Shown: in pieces, positions 24,593-37,415 of the stretch
Position numbering within the stretch: the first letter of the stretch is position 1
Layout: every line of letters begins with the position of its first letter
Assembly (NCBI GenBank): GCA_963383645.1
Contig: OY726560.1
Location: 31,619,173 to 31,683,172 of the forward strand
Direction of reading: 5' to 3'
From: Muscardinus avellanarius
Lineage: Eukaryota; Chordata; Mammalia; Rodentia; Gliridae
DNA length: 64,000 bases
Notes under the pieces: model-generated
Seen by the model: the letters and a program-made list of their open reading frames with translations, nothing else
What the model was told of the DNA's origin: nothing
The model's database searches: none
Translations under genes and position numbers: made by a program

Positions 24593-24725
24593 ATAAAAAT
24601 GGATGGGTATGTAGCTCAGAGATAGAATGTTCCTAGGTTAAATCTCCAGTACCTAAAAAATAAAAATAAAAAATTAATATGTGGCAAAGCTAGTTATTGA
24701 ACCAATGTCTTTTGACTCTAGGTCT
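24285..24725 (-). repeat. MIR split by a younger SINE
   Basis: Reversed MIR at 24285-24428 (GGTGAAGAAATTAAAACAGC, CAGAGAAGCAAAGGAATAGG) resumes at 24681-24725 (GTGGCAAAGCTAGTTATTGA) after the B1-dID insertion. Confidence 0.75.
24429..24680 (+). mobile_element. B1-dID SINE inside MIR, with (CAA)n linker
   Basis: The TSD GTGGCAAAG lies at 24420-24428 and 24681-24689. The B1 half is followed by (CAA)n at about 24563-24592, the dID half and an A-rich tail. The linker between halves has expanded into a triplet repeat. Confidence 0.88.
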
Positions 24726-26300
24726 CATTTTGTTTCCAAATAACTATAGATATCAAGACTTCCACTTGCTGTAAATTATTTATGTATTGTTTTAAAGGGA
24801 TAATATTGTTTCCAGTAATTATTGTTAAGCTTGGAATCCCTTGTGGGATTTTTTTTTGCCCCAAATTGGCATGCTACATTTAGCAAGTACTGATTAGGGA
24901 GAAGAAAGTTGTCATAACAACGCAGCTAGGAGTTTTTCACACTAATCTAGTTCCTAAGAAAATAAGCAAACAAAAAATATTGAAAATGCGAAAATAACCC
25001 AATAACTAGTTTTGCCACTTCTATTGTTTGGGCCCTAGTCCAATTAATAGGAAGTCATTTATTAAGTTCTAGTTGCATGGGATCTGGGGACATTTTAATT
25101 AATTGCCAAAGATCTGCTTATTAGTCTTCCCAGGAAGTCATAAGGCTTTGATTTATACCTCAGTTTCCTAGGAGATTTAGTTGGAATTCTTAGGATGATT
25201 CATAAAAATATCTGAATTTTGATTCTGTAAATGATTCAGAAAAAGTTCTTTGCATGGCAATGGGACTTGTTATTATCTGGAAACCCTCCCTTTGGGGATA
25301 AAGGCTGTGGCACAGTCCTTCTGTGTGTCAATGAGTGAGAAAGCACAGTAGGCAGAAAGCGTTGGAGTTGGCCTTCAGCATTCTGGTTTCAGTCCACTTC
25401 TGCCTCCAAGGATACTGGGCAGGACATACGACTTATGTCTGAACCTCACCTGAATTCCAGGGTGATCGCATGTACTACAAAAGCTTTGTTAGTGCTAGAA
25501 AGGCAGACAAATAACAGTAGTGGTAACTACATTGTTAAACTTGCATTTGAAGGTTATTTACCTCTTCTATAATGAGTGCCTTTAAAGACCATCATAACAG
25601 ATCATTTTAATTCACGAATAGGCTTTTTCTTATCATCTTTTGATTCCACATTGTATAATACAATATTTGGCTTTACAACCAAAGTAAATGGACATCAAAC
25701 TTTCATGGTATTTCTGATTCCCAGAAGGTTGGGAGGAGTCCTCAGTATGTAAACCTGCCACACAATAAATGATTAGTGCACAGTTCATCATTGTTGAGTA
25801 AATATTTTTTTGTCAAATGTTAAATGTAATTAGAGTTATCTGTGGACTTTGACTTCTTTAAATTAGCAAAGTGTTATAGTTCTTGCATTTACTCTGGCTG
25901 GAATACTCTCATTTTCAAAAATGTTCTCCTTCTGGAAACATTGCTTGGTTAATGAATAAAAAAGAACTAGCCTTTAATATTCTAATGCCATCCTTTAAAG
26001 GGTAACAGTATGTTCTGTGTTTGGATTCTGTCCATGTTCTTCTGCTTTGTGCATATTAACAAAGTGTTCTGGAACTGGGAATATCTTGCTCTTAGCCCTC
26101 AGCAAAGTGATCAATAACTTTTGCATTTTGTTTTATTAATTGCTCTAGTTGAAGGATAAACTTGGCTTGATAGATAAATAAATCTCAATTTGGCTGAGCT
26201 TTCACACAGCTTTGTGGCTCTGGGAATTTCCTCTTGCAGACTTCTCTGCTTTGTTTTGACTTATGTCTGGACATTCAGTTTTTAAAAGACAGTTATCAAT
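24726..26300. other. TRHR intron, nothing recognised
   Basis: Unique-looking; no coding or repeat signal assigned. Confidence 0.5.
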
Positions 26301-26720
26301 GTGGGACACTTCGAAACATGGAGTGAGATCATTGGTGGGGTTTAGAAGTTGGATGATGGGGCTAAAAGGGGCTTGGAATCAGTTCAAAGTCAGTTAAAGT
26401 ATAATAAATGTGAATCAGAGATGAGTGGTGATTCACAGTACGGAGGTCATAGACTGACAAACTCTTTCTTATGCATAACTTACAGATTTCTTGACACTCA
26501 GTCACCCAGGAATGTTAATGTGTGGGTTCTCCACTCCACCTGTCATTAGTCAGTCTAAATGTTCTGTTCAGAAAACCCATTCTGGCAAGAATGACAAAGT
26601 ATTTTCTGGGCTCTACTCTGATTAAAAACTCCATGAAAGTATAAGCAGAGATTCACCATAGAGAGATGTTGGTCATATTTGGTAATGTTTGAGGAAGATG
26701 TGAGGCTTACGAAAAGAAAT

Positions 26721-26783
26721 AGTGATACAGGATTTGAATGTATGTTACTGTCAACATGACCCACATTATGATGTGAGACTATA
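26721..26783 (+). repeat. Diverged repeat copy 1
   Basis: It aligns with 27633-27695 over 63 bases with 10 mismatches and no gaps (my hand count). The family is unknown. Confidence 0.7.
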
Positions 26784-27514
26784 AACCTCACATCAATAAA
26801 AGCATATAAAATATGCTATGGTTACAAAGATTATGTATCCAGTAGAATGAAATAAAACCTTTTTATTTTCTCCATAATTCCGGGGGTGCTGAAGAAGAAA
26901 GGCAGAGCTGTTTCTTGGGAGGGACATTTGAGGGGATGAAATTGGACTCTATATACAAAGGGTATGCCCATACTGGTGGAGTCACAAGTTGGCACTGCCA
27001 TTGGGAGGCTCCCAGAGCACCACTGGGAGCTGGAGTTACAGGATAAGATATTGCTATGCAGCGTACAATGTGGCCTATTCTCTGTGATACCCTCATTCTC
27101 CAGGAAAATACCTAAGCATGCCTAGCAAGTGTGAAGGTGCTTCTTTGGGAAATGAACATAGCTCTGCACTCAAGTCTGATAGGATGAAACCTGGAAGCCC
27201 TGTACATCTAGGAACATGGTTAGAAGAGGGGAAAACACATAAAGCATGGGAAGAAATGATGGGACTGTCCCAGTTAGTGGACCAACTAACAGTTAGTGCT
27301 TCTGTGCCAACTTTCACCAAAGTTTCCTAGTGTTAAAGAGAGTCCCCAAGCCTTGTTTGCCGAGAATCTCTGAAAGTGTGTGTTAAATGGGAATGTGCAA
27401 TATTTTCTTCACATGTTTCTATCTGGAATGGAAGAAACCAGATGGAAGTTGAAGGTATTTTAACTTGGCAATAGGAATTAGAAGATGAAAAAGAGGAAGA
27501 GAATTAAGACACAT

Positions 27515-27600
27515 AAACTATCTATTATCTACCAGGCAAAGTGCTTGGTCATTTCTTCACTGCATTCCTCTTTTATCTGCATTTTATAGGGAATAAGACT
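27515..27600 (-). repeat. MIR fragment
   Basis: CTATTATCTACCAGGCAAAG and CTGCATTTTATAGGGAATAA follow the reversed MIR order. Confidence 0.45.
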
Positions 27601-27632
27601 GATGTCTGAAAACTGGGCTTAAGGGAAAAAAC

Positions 27633-27695
27633 AGTGTTACAGAATTCGCATGTATGTTACTGTCAATATGGCTCACAGTATGATGTAAGGCTATA
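27633..27695 (+). repeat. Diverged repeat copy 2
   Basis: Partner of 26721-26783, 912 bp apart in the same orientation. Confidence 0.7.
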
Positions 27696-29049
27696 GTATA
27701 AGGATATGTATAGTTAATTCCAAAGTTTTCAGTTTCTTTTATTAAATACCTTGACTTTAGGGAGGAAATATTTTCCCTGATGTTTTCAAAGCCATAAAGC
27801 AAAACTTGGGCTTAAAGGCTGGTCTTGGTGGCGGCTGTATGGAAATACAGGAATAGTGAAAACTAACTCTAATTTCTCCACAAGGGTTTATTCCTATAGC
27901 ACCTCACAAAGACATTCCTACTCACACTGTGACACTATGTCGTGATGAAACATATTTTTAAAAAATTTTTGATTTCAGAGTCCTTCTAAGAGTGTGAAAC
28001 AGCTGTGGGCTTTGTAATATTTGCAGCTAGCTTTGAGGATTTGATGCACAGCTTTCCATAATGCTAGCTACTATTGTGATGTGGAGGTTTCAGTATTGAT
28101 TACAGTCTGATAATTCTGCATGATAAAAGTTTGGCTTCTCTCTTTTTGCTTGGATGTTTTCTTGTTCACAGGAGGTGAATATTTGGAAACATACTGAGAA
28201 AGAAAATTTAGCTGGCAGAATTAGCATTCAAATTACAATAACATCTGAATTTAGAAAATAAAATATCATACTGGATTTTTTTTTACGAGCCATGCTGACA
28301 TAATGCTACAGTTCATCTGCTGTGAGTTGGTTTTGCTATTTATCTTTTCTAAGTGTTGTCTTGCAGGTATATTATTGGCAAACAGCCAAGCAGCATGTGG
28401 AAAAGCTTGCCCAGATACATCTTGCTTTAGTTTTTGTTTGCTCTCTGGGGCATGGCTACTACTGCTTCTGGTTATTTTCCTGTTTGGAACCAGACATTAG
28501 AAATTTTAAAAGTAGTATCTTGCCTGGCTCTGAGCTGTAGCAATTCTCTGAAAGTATTGATCCTTTCTGAGGTTGATATTTCCCGACTCCATCCTTCCCT
28601 GGTGTTTTTCTGGATAGAGGGTCTGGTAAGAGTGGCATTGTAGACTGAGGTAGAAACAAATACCTGGCTACTCAAACAGTGTGGATGGGCTAGGAAATCA
28701 AAGAGGAAATATTGAAATGTAAAATGTGAATGGTGGAGAGGAAGAGAGGTAATGGTAATTTCTAAATAAAAGCAAAACAGGGTGCCAAATGCTCTGTGGG
28801 CATTCATCTGTCTGGCTTCTAAAACTCTTGGACAAAGTCCCTCATCAAAGCCTTGGCTGCCGGTACCTGGGAAGAATCTCACTCCTTCTGCACCTGTGTA
28901 TCTCCCAGGGGAGACAGCTTGCACCATGCCGGGCTCTGTCTGGAGTCACAGAGCTAATTTTCTAATTTTCCTGAGAGAACTCAAAAGAGACAGTCCAAAT
29001 GTGGTGAAGGGAGGTATGTTTTTTGCTTTTAGTGAATCATAAAGACATT
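27696..29049. other. TRHR intron, nothing recognised
   Basis: Overlapping ORFs of up to 151 codons occur around 28300-29040 on both strands, but none shows a domain, signal or codon pattern that I can support. Confidence 0.5.
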
Positions 29050-29345
29050 TTAGTCTTCTAAGCCTCAGTATATTCATTAGTGAAATACAGGCAGATATGA
29101 AATAAATGAGGTAACTTATGCACGGCAACAGCAAAGAGTATGGACTTCAATAAATGATAGCTAATTTTACATAATTTAGGGTGGTGAGATTTACCACCAC
29201 CAGGGAAATGTGGATGATTTAAACAAACCACATATACTTCTGATAATAATAATAGTTTATATAACACTTATGTGTCTTAACTATAGCACCAGGGACTTTA
29301 TTGAATTATTTAATCTTAGTAATCTTACTATTTATGATATAGGAA
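29050..29345. repeat. Two MIR-like fragments in opposite orientation
   Basis: A plus-strand MIR-like piece is at 29050-29165 (AAATGAGGTAACTTATGCAC) and a reversed one at about 29240-29345 (CACTTATGTGTCTTAACTAT). Both are diverged. Confidence 0.35.
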
Positions 29346-29738
29346 CTTTCTTCATGTTGATAAATAAAAAAGAGATCTACAGAAGTCAATATTTCTAGAG
29401 AGGGTAGGGGGTACTAATTCTTCAAGCTACTTTCTCTCATACCTTCCTGCTTAATTCCATCTATGCCAGTTTTCACAATCTGAATGGATTCTGTCCCTTC
29501 ACTTGATTATCTGTCTCCTTTTCCTCCCTCCCTAGAAAGATGGCTTCTAGGGTATCCTTGCACTACTCTACCTGGAAGGTGCAATAGTAGCAATATGAGT
29601 GTCTGCCATGTAATAGAGGCAATAAATACCCAGGAAATAAATGAATAAATGATGAAAAAGGGACAATGTGTTTATAAACACCATATCGTTCCATGGGTTT
29701 GTTTTATAATTTCATCCATAATTACAAATGTCATTATT

Positions 29739-29998
29739 GCCCCAAATGGTGGTACACAACTGTAATTCCAGTACTTGGGAAGCTGAGACAGTGGGTCACA
29801 AGTTCAAGGTCAGTCTCAGCAGCTTAGAAAGACCCTCAGCAGCCTAGTAAGGCTTTGTTTCAAAATAAAAATTAAGTAGGGTTCAGGATGTAGTTTGGCT
29901 CAAAGGTAGAATGCCCCCGGGTTCAATTTCCAGTACTAAAATCAAACGAGCAAACAAACAAAATCCCCTAAAAAATCAAAATGAACAAATAAAAAACC
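29739..29998 (+). mobile_element. B1-dID SINE with perfect TSD
   Basis: The TSD AAATGTCATTATT lies at 29726-29738 and 29999-30011. B1 half, dID half (GGATGTAGTTTGGCTCAAAG), then a long A-rich CAAA tail. Confidence 0.92.
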
Positions 29999-30011
29999 AA
30001 ATGTCATTATT

Positions 30012-30719
30012 ATTTGTGTCTTCTGTCTTTTCTGTTATGTAAAATATTGATGCCAGGAATAATGTATATTGCACATTTTTATCTTTGGCCCCTAAGACTT
30101 CATTTAGCATAAAATAACACTTGAAGTTAAAAATCAAAGTCAATGTATAAAGATTCCTTCTCTAAAAGAGACATGATAGATTAGTCAAATTATGGGGAAA
30201 ACAATTTTCTGGAGGACAGTCCATTCTGCAAAATAAAAAAAAAACTTGTTGGCTGTATTGTTATAAAGAACTTAGGAAAATTAGAGTCAAGGAGATTCCG
30301 ACTCAGTATGATTTATGCTGAGCTGGTTTCCCAGTACTAGATGTTGATCGACACTATGTTAATATATACCAAAACGTAATGGGATTTGCTTCTAAAAAAT
30401 ACAAATCTCACTCTGACAGATATTCTTGTTATGTCTTCTCTCACAATCAATCATTTGTGGCTCCTCTGTGACTCACAAAGTTATAGAAAGCTATTTGTCT
30501 TGATTCCATTCTGCATCTATAGATTATAAATAAATTTGTCTTTTCAGAGCCTGTTGAAATCAAGGATTTTTCAGTACAACGGGCAAAATATTTTCTTTAG
30601 GATTTACAGAGTTAAGATGAAGGTAGGGATGTACTTGTTTGCAATTTAGGTTGCTTGTGACAAGCTTGAAATTTTGTTTTAGGTCATTTTGTGGAATCTA
30701 GGTATTTTGATTTAATAAG
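30012..30719. other. TRHR intron, nothing recognised
   Basis: Unique-looking AT-rich DNA. Confidence 0.5.
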
Positions 30720-30790
30720 TACCCATCATATATTTATTAGCACTTGTCATGCACTGGTACCTGTACTAAGTATAAAATATTTTCTCCAAG
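30720..30790 (-). repeat. MIR/L2 tail fragment
   Basis: TATTTATTAGCACTTGTCAT followed by GCACTGGTACCTGTACTAAG is the reversed MIR/L2 end. Confidence 0.5.
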
Positions 30791-31474
30791 TTTGAAATGG
30801 GAATAGTTCAAGAGTCAAAAAACTTTTACTACAAAGATCGGATAGTAAGTATTTTAGCATCTGTGCCATGCACACTATTGAAGTTGTTGTCATGAGAAAA
30901 CAGCCATGGGTAACACATAAGTGTGTGGACATGGCTGTTTAAGTTCTGTTAACAGTTTTCTTAGAAATACAAGCATCAGAGCTACTTTTGGCCTATGACT
31001 ATAGTTTGCTGACCAATGGAAGAGTCAAACATTTCTAATAAATCATACTAATGACTCGCAACTTATTTCAAACTACTTCTGTGATATGTAGCTAATTTTC
31101 AAGTCTTTCATCTAATTATCAACAAGTTGTGAGAAAGAGGGATAAAATAATCGTGCCTCTCACCATTTGGACCAACATTTGGACTTCAGATCTGCTTTCT
31201 CTTATGAGAAAGTATTGGTTAGCACCATCTCTGTACTAACCCCTAAAAATACCATGTTAACACAGTTCTTTAAAAAATCTCAGCCACGTGTTTTGTGCAT
31301 TTACGTTCCTATTCCTCTAGACCTTATTATGAAGTATAATTACAATGTACCAATACATGTTTATTAAAAACAATCTTGGAGCCTACTTTTCCAGAAAATG
31401 AGGGTCTTAATAATGATTAAATTGGAAGCTGTGTTGAATTTCTATTGTATTATTGGAAGCATCGGGAGAAGGCA

Positions 31475-31710
31475 CATTTACAGACTGATGGCAGGTGGCT
31501 GCCTGGCTCTGAACAAGCTGCTCCTCCAGTTGAAAAAGACCTCCCCCTTCCTCAGCAGTGACTCTCGGTTGGTATCCTGAATACAATATATCTTTACCAT
31601 TTCTGAGTCTCAGTGTTCTCTTCAATCAAATGGGGGCAGAAAATTTTACCCATCTCATAGGGTTATTGTATGGATAAATGCAATGATATAAGGGCCCTTG
31701 CCAGAGTCTC
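31475..31710 (+). repeat. MIR SINE
   Basis: GGCTGCCTGGCTCTGAACAA, then TGAGTCTCAGTGTTCTCTTC and CTCATAGGGTTATTGTATGG follow MIR order over about 230 bp. Confidence 0.6.
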
Positions 31711-32264
31711 TCATTCTATTTCTTCAAAAAAAGGTATCTGTTTTTATTCCTCAGGTAAAAAGGACTAGAGATTTTCATCCTTTCTCTTGCAAAAGTGAAG
31801 AGTGCTGATGCAAAATTTGGGTAAGAGAACATTTATTACAAACTTTTTTGATTGATGACCTACCTAATGGTTTTTATCCCAGCACTGGGAATATTTCAGT
31901 TTGAATTAGAACATAGGATGTATTTTCTTTAGAATAAATGTTAGGAAAGTTTATGAAATATACCTGAACAGTGGCACTAATGATACTATTCCGTGCATAA
32001 AAGCCAAATGACCTATGTAGATCAATCTGATGTTTTATCATTATATCAATGCAAGCATTGACTTATAAATAACATTTTCTAGTGGCTACATATAGAGTCA
32101 AAACAACACCACACTTTGAAAATAGGCTACTTATTTGATATATCTACCCTATTAAAATGATACCTGTCCTATTTCAACATTTCATTACCCCCTTCTTGAT
32201 TTTTCTCCACAATATTATATGGCATGATTTATATAATATGTCTTTATTTATTTTTTCCACCCTG

Positions 32265-32365
32265 TACCCTAAAATGGTAAACTCCTAGGGCCAGATAATT
32301 TTGTCTTTTTTATTTATTTCTATTTCCCAAAATCCAAGTCAGTGCTTGGGATATTCAAACAGGGT
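32265..32365 (+). repeat. L2 3'-end fragment
   Basis: GTAAACTCCTAGGGCCAGAT and AGTCAGTGCTTGGGATATTC follow the L2 3' end order. Confidence 0.4.
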
Positions 32366-32519
32366 TCTAAAGAGTTTTGTGGAATAAATAGGTGAATTAA
32401 TGGTCATATATATAAGAGAAAGTTTTTTTGTTCAATAGCCCACTCCATCTGCACTTCATCTCTGAGAAACCAGTACTGGGGGCAAATGTGTAAGGACATA
32501 GAATGTAGTGTTGTTATTA

Positions 32520-32725
32520 AAGCCTTTTGAATTAGATTCTGAAATTAGACTCTTAGCTCTTCAGATTTTTGAATGGGTGATTTAGTCCAATGTTGCAAAA
32601 TCTCAGATCCCTTATCTTTAAAACAGACTGGATAAATTACACCTATATCTTAAGTGAAAATAAGATATTGTGTGACAATCCATTAGCACCAAGCTTGGCA
32701 CATAGCAGGTGCTCATTAATCTCAT
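32520..32725 (+). repeat. MIR SINE
   Basis: It ends CTTGGCACATAGCAGGTGCT, the characteristic MIR tail, preceded by a CTTATCTTTAAAACAGACTG core. Confidence 0.65.
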
Positions 32726-34694
32726 GCACTATAATGTTTAATACATGACTGGCACCAATGCAAACAGGACAGACTGTCTTCCAGGTCCCATTGTCAGCAG
32801 GAAGACCAGACAGATGAATGGATGCATGATATTGTCTGAAGAATCTAAGCTAGAAAGTTTAAACAGTGATTCTTGAACTGGGACGAGCAGGTTTTGAGGA
32901 GGGTCCTAAGAATCACTTGGAATTTCCAAAAGTCTCTATGCTTTAAACTTGGCAATATTGCTTCAGCTTTAGAATTTGTGTTGTGATGTTATTCTGATAC
33001 TGTTTTGGGAGTGAAGTAAACTTTGATAACAAGTTTTTTAATACCTTCTTAATATATATGTTCGTGATGGCTATAAACACGGCACATATAAAATATTGGC
33101 TCATTATTACACAAGAAAGTCGCTACTTGTTTCAAAAGCTTTTTGTGCATTCCATCTCCCCTAACACAACTATGTGCCATTTTACCAAGATGTTTTATAT
33201 CTAAGTGTAGACAGTTCTATTTCTCTTTAGGGAAACTGTTTTTGAATTTTTTGCTTTCTAATCATCATTCTTTAAGTTGTCTTTGTGACAAATTATTGGT
33301 GGTTTTGAAAGATTACTTTATATTCTTCATTTCTATAAAATAACATGACTTGATAACCTTCATTTCTGAGATCATATTAGGCCAGTTTAGCTGGGGCAGA
33401 AAGGTGACCTTACTACATGAATAGAATACTAATGCTAAAATCTTGACTCTGTAATGCCTTTGAAGATACAAGAATTATCTAACAGCAGACTTATATTTAG
33501 GTATCAATATTTAAAAATTAGTGAAACTCCTTAATGCTACCGAGACCTTCTTAATGATCATTAAAATTTGAGATAATTAATTCTGTCACAGCCCAGAAAT
33601 TTGTGTCTTTTGACGACCAAAGCATAATAAAGACATAAAATTTTTTTCCCCTGGCACCTCAATATTCATTAAAAAATTAACAAGATTGCTTTCTCTACTT
33701 GCAGTGTGGATATTCATGGATATTTGTCTATTTTTAAAACATAGTCACAATGGGAACAATAAGCCTGCTATGATTTAATAACATCTCTGATTAATTCTTC
33801 TGAGTGGGTGAAGCTGAGGAGGATCCAGCAACAGATACGGGTGTTCATTAGATTAAAAGCCATGGTCAATAAGAGCAGTCTTCCTCCTGTCTGAATTTTG
33901 GATTTTGAGTGGCTGACACAGACTCTTGGAGATTGGAGAGCTCCCTTAAGGAATAAACAAACAACCTGTGTGATGCTGAAGCACTAGAGTGGTGCGTTGA
34001 CAGAGAAGCCTCCCTGCCCGCCAGGTCTTGGAGAGGCACACACACAATCTCTGCCTGCCTATGAAGGAGGAGTCAAGCATTCTTGATTATTTTGATCCCT
34101 GTTTATTAACAGCATGTGCACCTTTTTATAGCACATTCCGCAGATATAAAGTCAGTAGCAAAGTGAAGTCAAACACCAAACACTGTGGGCAAAATGGAGT
34201 GTGTTGCTTTTGTCTCAAGGCTAATTGCTTTTTTCCATGTTTCCAGTATTCTTCAAAGATAAAGTGGAAGGAACCAAATATTCAAGTGGAAGGGAAAATC
34301 TTCTGCGAATACCAGGCCTATCATCTGGGAATGCCGATAGAGGAGAGAGGCTGCTCAAAATTGTGAAGAAGGAATTATTGGCCATGAGCTGTTCGCAGTG
34401 CTTTTGAGTAAGAGATTTATTGAGACACCTGGCTTCTATCGATTTGGAGTCAGGGTTTCAAATAGAACTTTTTAGAAAATGAAGAAATCCCTGCCCTGTG
34501 GTAATGCATGCGATCTCATCCAGTCTGGCCCGTTTTCAGATGGTGCATGCCTCAGTGAAGGAGGACAAAGTGCCACTTATGAAATTGTATGAGTGGACAT
34601 GTCACTCACTGCTGCAGAAAAGAAGCAGCCTTGGGGACAATTCCAGCTAGCTTTCTGTCAATAAAAGGGCTTGTCTAATTATGGTTTACTGGGA
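32726..34694. other. TRHR intron, nothing recognised
   Basis: Mostly unique-looking. A 112-codon ORF at 34028-34366 has no recognisable domain and is treated as chance. Confidence 0.5.
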
Positions 34695-34902
34695 AGGAAG
34701 CAGTTCAAATAGTGCTGTGTCTGTATAAGAACATATCACTACGGATCTCACTAACATGTACAGGTGGGGGGAGGAGCAAGCAGGTGGGATCCCGAAGGAA
34801 ACACAGCAAGAGATGTGTGCATGCACGTTTGTATCACTCTGAAGCCCAGTACAAAGTATAATTACAATGCATCAATAAGAATATAAAAAATAAGGAAAGA
34901 AA
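34695..34902 (+). mobile_element. 5'-truncated L1 3' end with TSD
   Basis: The TSD is TATGGTTTACTGGGA (34680-34694) and TATGGCTTACTGGGA (34903-34917). A G-rich 3' UTR block and an AATAAGAATATAAAAAATAA tail are present. Confidence 0.75.
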
Positions 34903-35279
34903 TATGGCTTACTGGGAATAGATTTGAGAACTGACCTACTAAAAAGCATTTAGATGTTACGAAGAAATTCAGATCACTTGTCATTTTCTATTTCTCCAGC
35001 TCATTTTCTTGAAACATGAATGGAACTTGATGCTGTTATTGTCCTATCCATCACCTACCTCTCCCATTTCCCACAATGCACAGCCAGGCCTCTCTATGCC
35101 ATCTCTCCCTGCGATCATCCTTGCATTTCCAGCCCATGACTTTCTGTTCAGCCTTACTGAAAAAACAGCCCAGCTTGTGAGAAATCACCACTCTCTGCCC
35201 CATAACCTAACTCTGATCTGCAGCCACTATCATCCTTATCTCTTTTCTTCATTTTGTATTTTCTTTTATTCATTTTTAT

Positions 35280-35392
35280 CCATTCACCTAATTGATGCAT
35301 ATTTATTGCACATATGCTTCTATGTGCAAGACACCATGCTAGGTGCTACACATGGATCAGTGAATAAGATGCAGGGAAAAGAGAGATGACCC
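35280..35392 (-). repeat. L2-type 3' end
   Basis: TTTATTGCACATATGCTTCT, GACACCATGCTAGGTGCTAC and CAGTGAATAAGATGCAGGGA follow the reversed L2 order. Confidence 0.55.
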
Positions 35393-36150
35393 CCTCTGTG
35401 GCCCATCTTGCCTCCTCAGGATCCATACCCCATCAACTTTGAGTCTTACTTTTATATCTATGAAGATTTCCTTCTGCTCTACTAGCTCCTTCTCATCAAG
35501 ATTGAAAAGCCTTGGGTTTCTTCTACTTCAAGTAAATCCACATAAAACTAGCAAAAGTGCTTTGCCTATTTCCCCGTGTCATTATTGTTCTTTCTTGTAA
35601 TCAAGCTCGTCTACTATGACTTTCTAGTTCTACCCTCATTCATTATTCAGCAACTTTATGTAATGCAGTTCCCTAAACACTAATGAACTTCTGCACTCAC
35701 AGAAGTTTCCAATGCCTTTTTGGGCTATTTTTTTCATCAGTCATTGCAGTTACTTTTTCCTAGTGACTGCTCCTAAAAGAGTCTCTTCCTTTGGCTTCTG
35801 TGACTCTTCTTGTCCCGATTTTCCTGCTCCTTCTCAGGCTGCTGCTTCTCTTTTTATTTCCTGGGTTGTTCATTCCCTTTTCCCCTAGAACTCTAAACTA
35901 ACTCAACCATTTCTTTCCTCTAGTGACTGGATCTACTCTGATGTCATCAGCAAACCATCTGTATATTGGTTACTTGGAAATCTCCAGTGCATCTGCTTCT
36001 TAGGTCTTCTAAACCTATATTCCTAACTTTTCTTTTGTTAGGAATTCTCAATTAGACTACTGACATTCCAAATAGAACATGGTCAAAACTAAACATGTTT
36101 ACCCCGGTGAAATCTGCTCCCCTTCACTTATCCTTTTTTAGGTATGTGAC
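35393..36150. other. TRHR intron, old LINE-like but not assigned
   Basis: Pyrimidine-rich intronic sequence reminiscent of decayed LINE DNA; no firm family. Confidence 0.35.
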
Positions 36151-36169
36151 ACTATTCACTGAGGAATAG

Positions 36170-36400
36170 CAGTATTTATTATTTCCATGTTCCAGGCACT
36201 GTGAAAGATAGTTCATATAGGTCATTGCATTAAATTTTAACAGCCTTTAGAGGAAAATACTATGATTAACATTGTGTTTGCAGATCTGCAAACTAAGACT
36301 CAAGGTTATAAATTGACATATTTCATATCACATAGCCAGGAACTAACCCTCATTCTGACCCAAGGAAGTGAGGTTTTAGAATTCAGGAACTCAATGTCAT
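36170..36400 (-). repeat. MIR SINE
   Basis: GTTCCAGGCACTGTGAAAGA, GATCTGCAAACTAAGACTCA and CACATAGCCAGGAACTAACC follow reversed MIR order almost full length. Confidence 0.65.
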
Positions 36401-36602
36401 ACCACTTGTTCAATAGTTCCGGTGTCTCCTTTGAGTCCTTTCCCTTCACATCTACTCATACCAAGTCTATTGGTTTTATTCCAAATGTGTCAATGTTTTT
36501 CTAATCTTGCTGCTAGTTGCTGTATTATGTTAGGCCTTTGCTGGATGGTTTATATTATCTTGTTCATATTACTTCAGTCCTTTTCTAACTAATATCCTCA
36601 AG

Positions 36603-36830
36603 TTTTTTTTTTTTTTTTTTTTTTTTGTGGTACTGGGGGTGGAACCCAGAGGCTTTCTACCTCTGGGCTATGCTCCCAGACCTATTTTCTACTTTTATTT
36701 GGAAACAGGGTCTCACTAAGTTGCTGAGAGCCTCACTAAGTAGCTGAGGCTGGCTTCGAACCTGCGCGATCCTCCTGTCTCAGCCTCCCAAGCGCGGGGA
36801 TTACAAGCATGCGCCACCACGCCTGGCGCA
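36603..36830 (-). mobile_element. Young B1-dID SINE
   Basis: A 24-base T-run is followed by a clean dID complement (GGTACTGGGGGTGGAACCCA) and B1 complement ending GCCACCACGCCTGGCG. Flanks AATATCCTCA (36591-36600) and AATGTCCTCA (36831-36840) are the TSD. It is one of the least decayed copies here. Confidence 0.93.
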
Positions 36831-36840
36831 AATGTCCTCA

Positions 36841-37415
36841 ACTTTGGTTCAGTTCTTTGCCTACACCAAAGATGCACTGATCTTTACCAAGCATAGATCT
36901 GATTACACAAATTTTCCCTTGTACTTTCCCAATGACTTCATAGCCTTTAGAATCTTGTTAAAACCCCTCAATATACTACATAAAGACCTGATTTCCTGCT
37001 CTCTGCTTCTCTCACTAGTCTCATCTTTTGTTGCCCGGCCTTAAGGAGTTACTGGCAGTTCTTTTGACTGATTATATTATTTCTGGACTTTTGGTATTCA
37101 TCCATATAAGTACACTGCAGAAACTATCTTCTTTCCTTCTTCACCTACAAAATATCTATTAATCTACAAGGCTCAGTTTAGGAGTCCAAGTTTTCAGAAA
37201 GCTTTGCTATTTTCTACCTCTCACGAAGCCATCCAAATCCCCGGCCACAAATACGTGCTTTTACTATGATAACACATATTTCTTTATGACTTTATTTATA
37301 ATTTTTCTTTTTTTATTAGACTTCAGACTTTTTGTGAGAATAAACTCTGTCTTGTTAATTTTTGTGTCTTCGTGCCTAACACAGTGCCTAATGGATACTA
37401 GATTTTTAATTAAAT
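36841..37415 (+). repeat. L2 LINE 3' part
   Basis: The end GTGCCTAACACAGTGCCTAA with the preceding 'tctgtcttgttaatttttgtgtc' order is the L2 tail; upstream CTTGTTAAAACCCCTCAATA matches the L2 body loosely. Confidence 0.55.

Noticed and set aside
28472..28927. 151-codon open frame on the minus strand
   Set aside because: No recognisable domain and several overlapping open frames on both strands in the same place, as expected for a locally stop-poor stretch.
34028..34366. 112-codon open frame on the plus strand in the TRHR intron
   Set aside because: No domain, no splice or promoter context, ordinary composition; fits chance in intronic DNA.
35009..35389. 126-codon open frame
   Set aside because: Its 3' third overlaps an L2 remnant and nothing in the sequence resembles a protein family.
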